This document shows positions 36,149 to 46,864 of a stretch of 64,000 nucleotides of DNA, in pieces (within the stretch, counting starts at the first letter, position 1; every line of letters starts with the position of its first letter). The stretch is taken from contig NZ_NPIB01000016.1 of the NCBI RefSeq assembly GCF_002849605.1, positions 42,703-106,702 of the forward strand, read 5' to 3'. Origin of the DNA: Photobacterium carnosum (GTDB lineage Bacteria; Pseudomonadota; Gammaproteobacteria; Enterobacterales; Vibrionaceae). The translations under genes were made by a program, and so were the position numbers. The notes under the pieces were generated by a model. The model did no database searches, was not told the origin of the DNA, and worked only from the letters and a program-made list of their open reading frames with translations.

Positions 36149-36777
36149 TATTATGGGGGGCTAGAGGGTTAGCTAAGGAAATATTAGCTGCGCTTTCATT
36201 TGATAATTTCGATATAAAGGATTTAATTTTTTTTGATAATGTTTCAGATGAATATGATCATTATATTGAAAAAAACTTCAAAATGATAAATAAATATTTG
36301 GAACTGAATAATTATAAGGGATTAGATATAATTATTGCTGTCGGAACACCTAAAATAAGGAAGAAGTTATCCAAGGAAATATTAAAGTTAGGGTTTAATG
36401 AGTGTGGATATATCTCGAAAAAATCGTTAATTAGTAATATAGATAGTAATATAGATGATACGGTAACAATTTTATCAGGCTGTACTATAACGGCTAGTGT
36501 AAAAATTGGTAAAAGTTGCTTGATAAATAAAAATGTAACTATTAGTCATGATGTAAGTATCGGTAATTATTGTGAAATATCACCTAATGTCAATATACTT
36601 GGTCGAGTAAAAATAGGTGATAATAATTTTATTGGTACTGGCGCAATTATATTGCCAGATATCATTATTGGAGATAATTGTATTATAGGAGCATCTGCAG
36701 TAGTTACAAAAGATATAAAAGACAATACTACGGTTATAGGTATTCCCGCCAAGGTGGTCAAATGTTTGATAAACTAA
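36145..36777 (+). CDS. PglD/NeuD/VioB-family sugar N-acetyltransferase
   Basis: 210 residues: N-terminal Rossmann-like PglD domain (MILWGARGLAKEILAAL) and a C-terminal left-handed beta-helix of hexapeptide repeats (about 90-205), with His in TISHDVSIGNYCEISP as the likely catalytic base and GAIILPDIIIGDNCIIGASA. Predicted to acetylate the 4-amino group to give dTDP-Qui4NAc. Its ATG overlaps the aminotransferase stop by 4 bp. From here to about 41.4 kb the DNA is more AT-rich than its surroundings. NeuD-like O-acetylation is the alternative. Confidence 0.82.
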   Translation: MILWGARGLAKEILAALSFDNFDIKDLIFFDNVSDEYDHYIEKNFKMINKYLELNNYKGLDIIIAVGTPKIRKKLSKEILKLGFNECGYISKKSLISNIDSNIDDTVTILSGCTITASVKIGKSCLINKNVTISHDVSIGNYCEISPNVNILGRVKIGDNNFIGTGAIILPDIIIGDNCIIGASAVVTKDIKDNTTVIGIPAKVVKCLIN

Positions 36778-37736
36778 TAGTGCCAAATGATCAACATGAA
36801 ATTATAAATAAGTGGAAGTATAAAGAAGAAATATATATAAGTTGCGTTTGTACTGTATTTAATCAAAAAGATTATATCAGGGATACAATTGATGGATTTT
36901 TGGCTCAAGAAACTGAATATCGTTTTGAAATTATTATTCATGATGATGCATCTACTGATGGAACAAGAGATATTCTACTTGAGTATGAAAAAAAATATTC
37001 TTTGATAATTAAATTAGTTCTTCAAGAAGAAAACCAATACTCTCAAGGTAGAAGAATATTCCCATTAGCTGTAGAGAATGCAACTGGTGAATATATTGCT
37101 CTTTGTGAGGGCGATGATTTTTGGGTTGATAAGCATAAGTTGCAGAAACAAGTCGTTGAATTAGAAAAAAATAAAAATATTAATTTAGTTATATCTAAAG
37201 CTATCTCTCTTTATCCAGATGATATTACTTCTTATTTTTGTGATTTAGGGAATGAAAGAAAAGTTATTCCTTTTGAAGAGTGTATTTTAGGTCCTAAAAA
37301 AGATTTTTTCCCAACAGCATCTTTCTTTTTAAGAAAAAAAATATTTGATGAGTTACCTGATTGGTTTTATACCGATGCTCCTGTGGGGGATTATTATATT
37401 CAGCTTTTTGCGGCTAAATATAATGGGGTGATTTATTTACCGGAAGTGACAACTGTTTATAGAAGAGATACGGTTGGGAGTTGGAGTGTTAGTAATAAAA
37501 ATAATTATATGAAGGACTTGAAAAAAAGGATCTCATTAATTAATGCGATATTATTAGATGTTAATGATAAGTACCGTCAAGTGATCTTAATTAAAAGAAT
37601 GTTATATTATATTAATTTATTTGATCTTTACAAAAAAGAGAAAATGTTTTTATGTTTTATGAATGTTACGTTTAAATTATTACTTAATTTAAAGTATATC
37701 TTTATTTATATTAAAAAATATAAGAAAAGAGCATGA
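36762..37736 (+). CDS. family 2 glycosyltransferase
   Basis: 324 residues, GT-A fold: ISCVCTVFNQKDYIRDTID at the start of the domain, HDDASTDGTRD (nucleotide-binding Asp), and CEGDDFWVDKHKL (DxD-like metal site, about residue 110). ATG 36762 is chosen because AAGGTGG lies 5-11 bp upstream and the GT2 domain begins shortly after; the open frame 28 codons upstream only overlaps the acetyltransferase. It overlaps that gene by 16 bp. Donor and acceptor cannot be told from sequence. Confidence 0.88.
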   Translation: MFDKLIVPNDQHEIINKWKYKEEIYISCVCTVFNQKDYIRDTIDGFLAQETEYRFEIIIHDDASTDGTRDILLEYEKKYSLIIKLVLQEENQYSQGRRIFPLAVENATGEYIALCEGDDFWVDKHKLQKQVVELEKNKNINLVISKAISLYPDDITSYFCDLGNERKVIPFEECILGPKKDFFPTASFFLRKKIFDELPDWFYTDAPVGDYYIQLFAAKYNGVIYLPEVTTVYRRDTVGSWSVSNKNNYMKDLKKRISLINAILLDVNDKYRQVILIKRMLYYINLFDLYKKEKMFLCFMNVTFKLLLNLKYIFIYIKKYKKRA

Positions 37737-38130
37737 GATATAAGCAGCTAAAGGTAAGTCACTAATGATTAATTCATTGGTATTTAGAAAAAACATTAAT
37801 AAATATACGTTGTATGGTTATTGTTGGTACTAATGGATATTTAAGTAGTTATAAAATAAAGTTATTTTTTCTTTCTCAGATATTACTTTTTCAAAGTCGT
37901 TCGATTGGATTTAAATTTTGACAGTTCTGATACGTTAGTATTTTGAAGATTAGGATTTTAATGATCATGAGTATAATTAAGAGATATTTTTGATTGTTAT
38001 TTAAAGATGTAAAAATTTACTGAATATTTGTTAATTGTATGAATTTAAATAATTGATTTATCTTAATCAATAGAATTGTTTGGAAATATATCATATAAAT
38101 AGAAGTATTTGGTTACTAATAAGGGTTGTA
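37737..38130. other. AT-rich gap inside the glycosyltransferase region
   Basis: 394 bp without a usable gene in an otherwise tight operon. It holds only tiny frames, for instance a well-started but 8-10 codon one near 37960 (AGGATTTTAATG, then MIMSIIKRYF and stop). No repeats or terminator seen. It may be the scar of a lost gene. Confidence 0.5.
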
Positions 38131-39312
38131 ATGTATTTGAATATTTCATTATTTATAGTTATATTGTCTTTTTTTATTTCACCATTATTTTTAGCGTTCA
38201 CATCAATATTTTATATTATAAAAAATAAGTATGCTGGTTATATAGGTTTATCCTTATTACTTGGTTTTTTTGCTTTTTCTTATATTCCATATGAAGGATA
38301 TGATTTAAATAGGCATTATGAAATATATAATTCTTTTATAAATAATGGTGACTTTCTAAATTATATAAATATTACCTCATATAATATTGGTTCTGCTTTT
38401 CTTTATTTTATATTATATATTATGAGTCTTTTGGGAATAAAAAAAGAATTTTTGCCTGCTTTGTCTGTTTTTATTTCGGCTCTTATTTTTTTAACGATAA
38501 TTTATAATGAGATGTCTTATAAATATAAGATAATAATAGTTTTATTTTTTATTTTAATTTTCCCTATGCTTAATATTGCTAGTGGTATAAGATTTTATTT
38601 ATCGGCCTCAATTTTTATTTATTATACGTATTTGTTAATAGTTAAAAATGTAAAAAAAAATTATCTCATTATTTTTGTTGTATTAATACATCCAGTAAAT
38701 GCCATTTTTTTAATTCCGGTATTTACATATAAATATATTGGTTCTTTTTCGAGATTTTTACTTGTATTATCAAGTTTGTTGTTGATTTCTGGTGTTTGTT
38801 TTTATCTTTCATATTTTTCTTCTAATTTTGTTTTATTTATTTTAAATAATAGCAAATTGTTTTCAGTTTCTTATATTGAAAATAAATCGATATTTGATAA
38901 TCTGAGTTATAATGAAAGTTTATCTTTGATGTTACAGTTAAGTCCAATATTTATAAGTTTATTTATTCTTAATGTAAAAAAAACATGGAAAAATAAAGAA
39001 GCATATAATTTTTTATCTATTATGTTATTTTTGATAGTGGTTTTTAGTGGTATATCACAATTTTTTATTAGAGCTGTACTTGTTTTTGATTTGATGATAT
39101 TTGTTTTTTTTGTGTCATATTTTTATGAACTTACGAACACAAGAATAAAAAGATTTTTTTTATTTCCATTTTTGTTGTTTATGTGTATTTCCTCATTAGC
39201 ACTAATGAATACATTTAAAAGTTCTTATATTCCATCATGGAGTAAATTATATTATCCGACATATTTAATTATATTAGAAACAAATATAACGCCAGATCAA
39301 TATATAAAGTGA
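38131..39312 (+). CDS. wzy: EpsG-family (Wzy-like) polysaccharide polymerase
   Basis: 393 residues, very hydrophobic with about 10-11 membrane segments and an extracytoplasmic loop; contains YIPYEGYDLNRHYEIYNSF, the hallmark of EpsG-like polymerases (cf. PYxxxDLxRHY). Predicted to polymerise lipid-linked repeat units in the periplasm. Start ATG 38131 has AAGGG five bases upstream; an in-frame TTG at 38080 has none. Among the most AT-rich genes of the window, typical of Wzy, which is usually the least conserved gene of such loci. Confidence 0.82.
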   Translation: MYLNISLFIVILSFFISPLFLAFTSIFYIIKNKYAGYIGLSLLLGFFAFSYIPYEGYDLNRHYEIYNSFINNGDFLNYINITSYNIGSAFLYFILYIMSLLGIKKEFLPALSVFISALIFLTIIYNEMSYKYKIIIVLFFILIFPMLNIASGIRFYLSASIFIYYTYLLIVKNVKKNYLIIFVVLIHPVNAIFLIPVFTYKYIGSFSRFLLVLSSLLLISGVCFYLSYFSSNFVLFILNNSKLFSVSYIENKSIFDNLSYNESLSLMLQLSPIFISLFILNVKKTWKNKEAYNFLSIMLFLIVVFSGISQFFIRAVLVFDLMIFVFFVSYFYELTNTRIKRFFLFPFLLFMCISSLALMNTFKSSYIPSWSKLYYPTYLIILETNITPDQYIK

Positions 39313-39321
39313 GTAATAAAA

Positions 39322-40581
39322 ATGAAAGTGTTAATAGTGTCTCATTCAGATTCATCAGGTGGCGCAGCAAGAGCTACAAAAAGATTACTAAATGCTTTAA
39401 CAAGGAATCACAATAATAATGTCAAGATGTATGTTCAAGTTAAAAAAACTTTAGATAATCATGTTATTGGACCTGTATCAAAAGTATCAATGTTATTATG
39501 TATGGTACGGGCACGAGTTGGTCAATTGTTAATAAATATGCAGAGGAGTTCTAATTTATCTTTGCATTCTTTAAATGTATTACCTAGTTCAATGTTAAAT
39601 AGAATAAATAATTCTGATTTTGATATTGTAAATTTACATTGGATAAATGGTGAAACATTATCAATTAAAGAAATATCAAAAATAAATAAACCTATTGTAA
39701 TGACGTTACATGATATGTGGGCTTTTTGTGGTTCTGAACACGTAGTAACTGATAGTGATGATGCTCGATTTAAAATTGGATATTTACCAACAAATAGAAG
39801 TCATCAAGATAAGAATATTGATCTTGATCGAATTAATTGGAATAAGAAAGTAAAATATTGGAAAAAACCTTTCCATATAGTAACGCCTAGTCATTGGTTG
39901 GCTAAATGTGCACAAGAAAGTGAACTTTTCAGAAACTGGTCGGTAACAGTAATACCAAATGCAATAGATACTGATGTGTTTAAGCCGATAAGTAAAAAAG
40001 TAGCGAGAAAGATATTAAACTTACCGCTTGATAAAAAACTTATAGGATTTGGGTCATGGATGGGAGGAGAAGTTAATAATAAAGGAATAGATTTATTAAA
40101 AGATTCATTATCGTTACTATTCAAAAATGATGAGTCGCTTCTTCAATGTGTTGTTTTTGGACAAGAGCGACCTTTAAATTTTAAAGACGATCATTATCCG
40201 TTCCTATTTCAAGGTCAATTAAATGATAACGTAACTTTAGCTATTTTATATAGTGCATTAGATTTAATAATTGTACCGTCTAGAGTCGAAAATTTACCAC
40301 AAGTAGCTACTGAAGCTTTATCTTGTGGATGTCCTGTTGTTGGTTTTAATACTTCAGGAATGCCAGATGCTGTTCAACATATGAAAACTGGTTATTTAGC
40401 TAAAGTATTTGAGTCATCAGATTTGGCTTATGGAATTAAATTACTGTTGTCTGATAATGCATTACTTGAAATAATGAGCAATAATGCGAGAGATAAAGCT
40501 GTGAAATGTTGGAGCCAAGATATTGTAGCATTGCAATATCAGGATCTTTATCGTTCTATTATCGAAAACAAGGAATTTTAA
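39322..40581 (+). CDS. family 4 glycosyltransferase
   Basis: 419 residues, GT-B fold: N-terminal acceptor domain with VSHSDSSGGAARATKRLL (Gly-rich loop) and a C-terminal donor domain with VPSRVENLPQVATEALSCG, the ExxxxxxxE retaining motif (about residues 325-340). It transfers an unknown sugar to the growing lipid-linked oligosaccharide at the cytoplasmic face. The stop overlaps the start of the next glycosyltransferase by one base. Confidence 0.92.
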   Translation: MKVLIVSHSDSSGGAARATKRLLNALTRNHNNNVKMYVQVKKTLDNHVIGPVSKVSMLLCMVRARVGQLLINMQRSSNLSLHSLNVLPSSMLNRINNSDFDIVNLHWINGETLSIKEISKINKPIVMTLHDMWAFCGSEHVVTDSDDARFKIGYLPTNRSHQDKNIDLDRINWNKKVKYWKKPFHIVTPSHWLAKCAQESELFRNWSVTVIPNAIDTDVFKPISKKVARKILNLPLDKKLIGFGSWMGGEVNNKGIDLLKDSLSLLFKNDESLLQCVVFGQERPLNFKDDHYPFLFQGQLNDNVTLAILYSALDLIIVPSRVENLPQVATEALSCGCPVVGFNTSGMPDAVQHMKTGYLAKVFESSDLAYGIKLLLSDNALLEIMSNNARDKAVKCWSQDIVALQYQDLYRSIIENKEF

Positions 40582-41366
40582 TGAAAAAATTATCAATAAT
40601 TACGGTTAATTATAATGATGCTGCCGGATTAGAAAAAACATTAAGTTCTATAACTAAAACTGATATTATTCAGGTTTTTGTGATCGATGGTGGTTCTACA
40701 GATGGTTCATTATCTGTAATTAATAAGTATAGTGATATAATAACATCATATATTTCAGAAAAAGATAATGGTATTTATGATGCTATGAATAAAGGCTTAA
40801 CATTCTGTGATGGTGAGTTTGTTTTATTTCTTAATTCAGGTGATTATTTCAATAAAGATATTTCATTGAATGTGTTATTTTCTAAAATAGATAAAAATAC
40901 AGACAAAAATAAAGTTATATTTTGGAGTGCTAAGATAAATTCTAATAATGATTTTTGGTATTATCCACCATTAGATATTAATGATACCGATGATTGGATG
41001 AAAACCAATCTGCCTAATCATCAGGCAATGTTATTTCCTAAATGTTTCTATAAAAATAATAAATATGACTTAGCAATGAAAATTATATCTGATGCTGATT
41101 ATAAATATCGAGCAATTAAAGAATATGGCTATATGTATATTTCTCAGTCATTTTCAACATTTGAACTTGGTGGCATTTCATCTCAAAAAATCACGTGGAA
41201 ATATTTTAAAATAAGACTTAAAGATTTCATTATTTATACGGATAAGCATTATTCTAGATATGAGTATATAGCTGAGGTATTAAAGCAATTTGGTAAGCTT
41301 TCTGTTAAGTTATTGTTAAGCAAGTTACTGCCAGATGAGAAATATTCTAAAATTTTTAAAAAATAA
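40581..41366 (+). CDS. family 2 glycosyltransferase, WcaE-like
   Basis: 261 residues from ATG 40581 (MKKLSIITVNYNDAAGLEKT) with AAGGA seven bases upstream. GT-A features: VIDGGSTDGSLSVI, EKDNGIYDAMNKGL and FLNSGDYF (about 90-97). This DNGIYDAMNKG block is shared with WcaE of colanic acid synthesis. The frame is open 25 codons upstream but that part lies inside the GT4 gene. Donor unknown; GDP-fucose is a candidate because gmd-fcl follow directly. Confidence 0.88.
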   Translation: MKKLSIITVNYNDAAGLEKTLSSITKTDIIQVFVIDGGSTDGSLSVINKYSDIITSYISEKDNGIYDAMNKGLTFCDGEFVLFLNSGDYFNKDISLNVLFSKIDKNTDKNKVIFWSAKINSNNDFWYYPPLDINDTDDWMKTNLPNHQAMLFPKCFYKNNKYDLAMKIISDADYKYRAIKEYGYMYISQSFSTFELGGISSQKITWKYFKIRLKDFIIYTDKHYSRYEYIAEVLKQFGKLSVKLLLSKLLPDEKYSKIFKK

Positions 41367-41385
41367 ACTGGGACGAAAATAAGAT

Positions 41386-42492
41386 ATGAAAAAAGCACTT
41401 ATTACAGGTATCACTGGTCAAGATGGCTCGTACTTAGCTGAATTATTATTAGAAAAAGGTTATGAAGTTCACGGTTTAATTCGTCGTGCATCTTCTTTTA
41501 ATACAGAGCGCGTTGATGCGGTTTGTAATACCAATAAAAATATTCATCTTCATTATGGTGATTTAACTGATTCATCAAATCTTATTCGTCTAGTTAAAGA
41601 AATTCAGCCTGATGAGTTGTATAACTTAGGTGCGATGTCGCATGTGGCTGTTTCTTTTGAATCACCTGAATATGCTGCAGATGTAGATGCTATGGGTACG
41701 ATTCGTTTACTTGAAGCAATTCGTATTAACGGTCTTGAGAAGAAAACACGTTTTTATCAAGCGTCAACATCTGAGCTTTTTGGTGATGTACGAGAAACAC
41801 CACAACGTGAAACAACACCATTTTATCCGCGTTCTCCTTATGCTGTTGCGAAAATGTACGCTTACTGGATCACTGTAAATTACCGTGAATCTTACGGCAT
41901 GTACGCTTGTAATGGTATTTTGTTCAATCATGAATCTCCTCGTCGTGGTGAAACATTCGTAACACGTAAGATTACTCGTACGATTGCTAATATCTCTCAA
42001 GGTTTAGAGTCTTGCTTACAGCTTGGCAATATTGATTCTTTACGTGATTGGGGTCATGCAAAAGATTACGTTCGCATGCAATGGATGATGTTGCAACAAG
42101 ATGTAGCTGATGATTTTGTTATTGCAACAGGTAAGCAAATCTCTGTCCGTGAGTTTGTTCGCATGTCTGCTCTTGAAGCCGGTATTGAACTTGAATTTAC
42201 AGGTACTGGCGTTGATGAAATCGCAACGGTAATTGCTATTGATCATGACAAAGCACCAAGTGTGAATGTTGGTGCTGTTATTGTTCGTATTAGCCCTAAG
42301 TTCTTCCGTCCTGCTGAAGTTGAAACGCTACTTGGTGATCCAAGTAAAGCTAAAGAAAAATTAGGTTGGACACCTGAAATTACGGTTGAAGAAATGTGTG
42401 CTGAAATGGTGGCAAATGATATCAACAAAGCTAAACAACATGCGTTACTAAAAGCTAATGGTTTTGATGTTGCAATTTCACTAGAAAATTAA
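41386..42492 (+). CDS. gmd: GDP-mannose 4,6-dehydratase
   Basis: Converts GDP-mannose to GDP-4-keto-6-deoxymannose. 368 residues, SDR fold with NADP site [18 protein letters not shown], and catalytic YAVAK in [16 protein letters not shown], plus [15 protein letters not shown]. Base composition returns here to the level of the rest of the chromosome. Together with fcl it makes GDP-L-fucose. Confidence 0.97.
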   Translation: MKKALITGITGQDGSYLAELLLEKGYEVHGLIRRASSFNTERVDAVCNTNKNIHLHYGDLTDSSNLIRLVKEIQPDELYNLGAMSHVAVSFESPEYAADVDAMGTIRLLEAIRINGLEKKTRFYQASTSELFGDVRETPQRETTPFYPRSPYAVAKMYAYWITVNYRESYGMYACNGILFNHESPRRGETFVTRKITRTIANISQGLESCLQLGNIDSLRDWGHAKDYVRMQWMMLQQDVADDFVIATGKQISVREFVRMSALEAGIELEFTGTGVDEIATVIAIDHDKAPSVNVGAVIVRISPKFFRPAEVETLLGDPSKAKEKLGWTPEITVEEMCAEMVANDINKAKQHALLKANGFDVAISLEN

Positions 42493-42506
42493 GAACGGTA
42501 ATTATT

Positions 42507-43469
42507 GTGAATAAACGTATTTTTGTTGCTGGCCACCGAGGTATGGTGGGATCCGCAATTGTTCGTCAATTATCTCAATGTGATAATGTTGAAATTATTA
42601 CTCGTACTCGTAATGAGTTGGACTTGTTGAATCAACAAGCAGTTAATGATTTCTTTGCTAACGAACGTATTGATGAAGTGTATTTAGCTGCCGCTAAAGT
42701 AGGCGGTATTCATGCTAATAATACCTATCCAGCAGATTTTATTTATGAAAATCTGATCATGGAATGCAATATTATTCATGCTGCGCACAGTAATGATGTT
42801 CAACATTTATTGTTTTTAGGTTCGTCTTGCATTTATCCTAAGTTGGCAGAACAGCCAATGACAGAAGCTGCGTTATTGACGGGAACATTAGAAGAAACCA
42901 ACGAACCGTATGCAATAGCTAAAATTGCGGGCATTAAATTGTGTGAATCTTACAATCGTCAATACGGTCGAGATTACCGTAGTGTAATGCCAACCAACTT
43001 GTATGGTGAGAATGACAATTTCCACCCAGACAACTCGCATGTTATTCCTGCATTAATGCGTCGCTTCCATGAAGCTAAGCTTAATAACGATAAAGAAGTT
43101 GTGGTATGGGGTACGGGTACTCCAATGCGTGAGTTTTTGTTTGTTGATGATATGGCAGCTGCCTCTATCCATGTAATGGAATTAGATAACGAAACTTATC
43201 AAGCCAATACTCAACCAATGTTATCGCATATTAATGTTGGTACAGGTGTTGATTGTACTATTCGTGAAATGGCTGAAACCATGGCGAAAGTTGTCGGTTT
43301 TAAAGGTGATGTCGCCTTTGATAGCACTAAGCCTGATGGTACACCACGTAAACTGATGGATGTGAGTCGTTTAGCTGATTTAGGTTGGCGTTATAGCGTT
43401 AACTTAGAAGATGGTTTAACGCATACTTATCAGTGGTTCTTAGCTAACCAGAATAATTTCAGGAAATAA
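42507..43469 (+). CDS. fcl: GDP-L-fucose synthase
   Basis: Bifunctional 3,5-epimerase/4-reductase giving GDP-L-fucose. 320 residues with [14 protein letters not shown] at the N-terminus, [15 protein letters not shown] and the catalytic [10 protein letters not shown]. Begins with GTG at 42507, 14 bp after gmd, with AACGG as a weak ribosome-binding site. The gmd-fcl-gmm-manC-manB order resembles the colanic acid core. Confidence 0.96.
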   Translation: MNKRIFVAGHRGMVGSAIVRQLSQCDNVEIITRTRNELDLLNQQAVNDFFANERIDEVYLAAAKVGGIHANNTYPADFIYENLIMECNIIHAAHSNDVQHLLFLGSSCIYPKLAEQPMTEAALLTGTLEETNEPYAIAKIAGIKLCESYNRQYGRDYRSVMPTNLYGENDNFHPDNSHVIPALMRRFHEAKLNNDKEVVVWGTGTPMREFLFVDDMAAASIHVMELDNETYQANTQPMLSHINVGTGVDCTIREMAETMAKVVGFKGDVAFDSTKPDGTPRKLMDVSRLADLGWRYSVNLEDGLTHTYQWFLANQNNFRK

Positions 43470-43471
43470 TT

Positions 43472-43933
43472 ATGACACAACGGTTAGATAAACAAACTTT
43501 TCAAACCGTTGTGGCTCATACCCCGCTTATTTCTCTTGATTTAATTGTAGAAAACACTAATGGTCAGGTGCTGCTTGGTCAGCGCCTGAATAAACCAGCA
43601 CAAGGGTATTGGTTTGTCCCTGGTGGTCGAGTTTTAAAAGATGAAACCATTGCTCATGCATTTTTACGATTAACCAAAGAAGAACTGGGTGTTGAGTTGC
43701 AACTCTCTGATGCAACATTGATTGGTCCTTTTGAACACTTTTACAGCGATAACTTTTCTGGTAATGATTTTAGTACTCATTATGTGGTGTTAGGTTATCG
43801 GGTTAAATTAGACGTATTGCTGGATCAATTACCAAAAGAGCAACATGGACATTATCAATGGTTTGATATGGCAACCTTATTAAATGCTGATGATGTTCAT
43901 CGTTACACTAAGCTTTATTTCCTTACTAAATAA
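43472..43933 (+). CDS. gmm: GDP-mannose mannosyl hydrolase (Nudix)
   Basis: 153-residue Nudix hydrolase cleaving GDP-mannose or GDP-glucose to GDP and sugar. Contains [19 protein letters not shown] followed by [18 protein letters not shown], the Gmm version of the Nudix box, in which the usual REuxEE is changed as in the E. coli WcaH family. 2 bp after fcl. It probably regulates GDP-sugar levels. Confidence 0.93.
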   Translation: MTQRLDKQTFQTVVAHTPLISLDLIVENTNGQVLLGQRLNKPAQGYWFVPGGRVLKDETIAHAFLRLTKEELGVELQLSDATLIGPFEHFYSDNFSGNDFSTHYVVLGYRVKLDVLLDQLPKEQHGHYQWFDMATLLNADDVHRYTKLYFLTK

Positions 43934-43949
43934 AAAAGAAGAACGGATT

Positions 43950-45356
43950 ATGCTTCTACCTGTAATCATGGCTGGCGGCTCAGGTAGCCGCCTGTGGCCG
44001 TTATCTCGCACTTTATATCCTAAGCAATTTTTAGCATTAACGTCGAATGCAACTATGCTACAAGAGACGGTTAAGCGTCTTGATGGCATTGATCATCTGG
44101 CACCTTTATTTATTTGTAATGAAGAACATCGCTTTATTGTTGCAGAGCAATTACGTAAAGGTGGAATGGATAATAGTGGGATTATTTTAGAACCAGTGGG
44201 GCGTAATACCGCGCCTGCGATTGCTTTAGCGGCATTAAAAGCTATTGCTAATAATGAAGACCCATTATTATTAGTGCTCGCTGCTGATCATGTTATTCAA
44301 AATACGGATGCTTTTTTATCTTCAGTGCAGCATGCTAAAGTAGAGGCTGAGAAAGGTAAGCTGGTTACATTCGGAATTGTGCCTACTCATCCAGAAACTG
44401 GCTATGGCTATATTCGTCGTGGTAAGGCATTAAATAGCGATGCTTATTGTGTTGATGCTTTTGTTGAAAAACCACAATTAGCAACAGCTAAAGATTATGT
44501 TGGTAGTAGTGAATATTATTGGAACAGTGGTATGTTCCTGTTTAAAGCTTCTCGTTATTTAGCGGAACTTGAAAAATATGCACCTAAAATATTAAATGTT
44601 TGTCAAACGGCAATGGATGCGTCAAAAGCGGATTTGGATTTTACGCGTTTAGATAAAGCGTTATTTATCGCTTGTCCTGATGATTCTATTGATTATGCAG
44701 TAATGGAAAAAACTCAAGATGCTGTTGTTGTTCCAATGGATGCTAATTGGAGTGATGTTGGTTCGTGGTCTTCATTGTGGGAAGTGAATGAGAAGGATGC
44801 ATCAGGTAATGCTACTCGTGGTGATGTTTTAGTAGAAAACACCACCAATAGCTATATCTATTCGCAAGATAAATTAGTAGCAACGGTTGGGGTTAATGAT
44901 TTAGTTATTGTTGAAACTAAAGATGCAGTGCTTGTTGCGCATAAAGATAAAGTACAAGACGTAAAAGGCATTGTCGACCAACTAAAAAAAGCTAACCGTT
45001 ATGAATACCTTCAACATCGTGAGGTGTATCGTCCATGGGGAACCCATGATGAAATTGCTGAAGGTGACCGATTCCATGTTAAGCATGTAATGGTGAAACC
45101 TGGTGAGCGTACAGCAACTCAATTACATTATCATCGTGCTGAACATTGGGTGGTGGTGAAAGGCACTGCTAAAGTCATTAATGGTGATAAGAGTTATTTA
45201 TTAACTGAAAATGAATCGACTTATATTCCGATAGGCTCTGCACACTCTATTGAAAATCCTGGTCAAATCCCATTGGAGTTAATTGAAGTACGTTCTGGTG
45301 CTTATTTATCAGAAGATGATGTAGTGCGTTTAGAAGATTATGGCGTGGGGTATTAA
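43950..45356 (+). CDS. manC: mannose-1-phosphate guanylyltransferase / mannose-6-phosphate isomerase
   Basis: Bifunctional enzyme supplying GDP-mannose. 468 residues; start ATG 43950 ([20 protein letters not shown]) after GAACGGATT, 16 bp past gmm. N-terminal nucleotidyltransferase with the GGSGSRLWP signature and FVEKP; C-terminal cupin isomerase domain (from about 340) with PWGTHDEI and [10 protein letters not shown]. The open frame runs 22 codons further upstream inside gmm and is not needed. Confidence 0.96.
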   Translation: MLLPVIMAGGSGSRLWPLSRTLYPKQFLALTSNATMLQETVKRLDGIDHLAPLFICNEEHRFIVAEQLRKGGMDNSGIILEPVGRNTAPAIALAALKAIANNEDPLLLVLAADHVIQNTDAFLSSVQHAKVEAEKGKLVTFGIVPTHPETGYGYIRRGKALNSDAYCVDAFVEKPQLATAKDYVGSSEYYWNSGMFLFKASRYLAELEKYAPKILNVCQTAMDASKADLDFTRLDKALFIACPDDSIDYAVMEKTQDAVVVPMDANWSDVGSWSSLWEVNEKDASGNATRGDVLVENTTNSYIYSQDKLVATVGVNDLVIVETKDAVLVAHKDKVQDVKGIVDQLKKANRYEYLQHREVYRPWGTHDEIAEGDRFHVKHVMVKPGERTATQLHYHRAEHWVVVKGTAKVINGDKSYLLTENESTYIPIGSAHSIENPGQIPLELIEVRSGAYLSEDDVVRLEDYGVGY

Positions 45357-45358
45357 TA

Positions 45359-46783
45359 ATGTTAGTCAGTAATGAAATAATTAAGGAATCTGGTGTTCAA
45401 TTTGGTACCAGTGGTGCGCGTGGTTTAGTGATGCAATTTACAGCTAATGTCTGTGCTGCTTTTTCACATGCATTTATTGGTTGTATACAAACTGAATTTA
45501 GTTTCAAGCAGGTAGCTATTGCAATAGATAATCGTCCAAGTAGCCCAGCAATGGCACAAGCGTGTGCTAAAGCTGTTCAACAATTAGGGCTTGAGGTTAT
45601 TTATTATGGTGTGGTACCAACTCCTGCATTAGCTTACGTTTCAATGCAAGATAATATTCCTTGTATTATGGTAACAGGTAGTCATATTCCTTTTGATCGC
45701 AATGGTCTTAAATTTTATCGTCCAGATGGTGAAATTAGTAAAGCCGATGAGCAAGCTATTTTAAATGCCACAGCTGAATTTGAAGCGATAACTGACTTAC
45801 CAGAGTTAACTGTTAATAATAAAGCGGCTGTTCAGTACGTGGATCGTTATACCTCGTTATTTGATAGCCAAATGTTAGCAGGTAAACGTATTGGTATTTA
45901 CGAACATTCAAGCGCTGGTCGTGATTTGTATGCACCAATGTTTGAAGCATTAGGTGCTGAAGTTATTGCCCTTGAGCGTAGTGATGAGTTTGTACCTATT
46001 GATACCGAAGCGGTATCAGAGGCCGATAAGCAAAAAGCGAAACGATGGTCAAAAGAATATAATTTAGACTTTATTTTCTCAACCGATGGTGATGGTGATC
46101 GTCCATTAGTTGCTGATGAAAATGGTGATTGGCTGCGTGGTGATATTTTAGGTCTGTTATGTGCTGACGCTATGAATATTGAAGCACTTGCTGTACCTGT
46201 TAGCTGCAATACTGCGATTGAGAGTTGTGAACGCTTTAATCATGTGACTCGCACAAAAATTGGTTCGCCTTATGTGATTGCTGAGTTTGATGAGTTATCG
46301 AAAAAATATCAGTCAGTTGCGGGTTTTGAAGCAAATGGTGGTTTTTTATTAGGCTCTGATGCTTCAGTTAATGGCAAAGAAATTAAAGCATTACCTACTC
46401 GTGATGCGGTATTACCAGCATTAATGTTATTAGCAGCAGCAAAAGAAAATCCGATATATGAATTAGTGAATGCTTTACCACCGCGTTATACACATAGTGA
46501 TCGTATTCAGAATTTTGCGACAGAAAAAAGCTTGGTTATTTTAGCGAAAGCGAAAGAAGATGCATCTCAGTTTCTTCAACAGTTACAGTTCGATGATAGT
46601 AATGTTGAACAGATTAATATTACAGATGGTTTAAGAATTACTTTTGTTAATGGCAATGTTATTCACTTCCGTCCATCAGGTAATGCACCTGAACTTCGGT
46701 GTTATGCTGAATCATCTACAGCTGAATGTGTTATTTATTTAGTTAATCATGCCTTAGAAAATATTCAATTAATTAATAATTGA
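45359..46783 (+). CDS. manB: phosphomannomutase (divergent active-site loop)
   Basis: Interconverts mannose-6-phosphate and mannose-1-phosphate for GDP-mannose. 474 residues of the alpha-D-phosphohexomutase family: GTSGARGL near the N-terminus, phosphoserine loop [12 protein letters not shown] (Ser108), metal-binding STDGDGDRP, substrate loop FEANGGF and phosphate-binding [10 protein letters not shown]. The loop is TGSHIP rather than the usual TASHNP, and FEANGG replaces GExSGH, a variant I recall from Vibrio O-antigen clusters. Next to manC in the operon. Confidence 0.9.
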   Translation: MLVSNEIIKESGVQFGTSGARGLVMQFTANVCAAFSHAFIGCIQTEFSFKQVAIAIDNRPSSPAMAQACAKAVQQLGLEVIYYGVVPTPALAYVSMQDNIPCIMVTGSHIPFDRNGLKFYRPDGEISKADEQAILNATAEFEAITDLPELTVNNKAAVQYVDRYTSLFDSQMLAGKRIGIYEHSSAGRDLYAPMFEALGAEVIALERSDEFVPIDTEAVSEADKQKAKRWSKEYNLDFIFSTDGDGDRPLVADENGDWLRGDILGLLCADAMNIEALAVPVSCNTAIESCERFNHVTRTKIGSPYVIAEFDELSKKYQSVAGFEANGGFLLGSDASVNGKEIKALPTRDAVLPALMLLAAAKENPIYELVNALPPRYTHSDRIQNFATEKSLVILAKAKEDASQFLQQLQFDDSNVEQINITDGLRITFVNGNVIHFRPSGNAPELRCYAESSTAECVIYLVNHALENIQLINN

Positions 46784-46864
46784 AATTTGACTAAAAATAA
46801 AAATTGCTATTGCAGATAAAGTGTATACATGCAATTTAGTTTAGTTGATTAGAGAGTGTTACAG

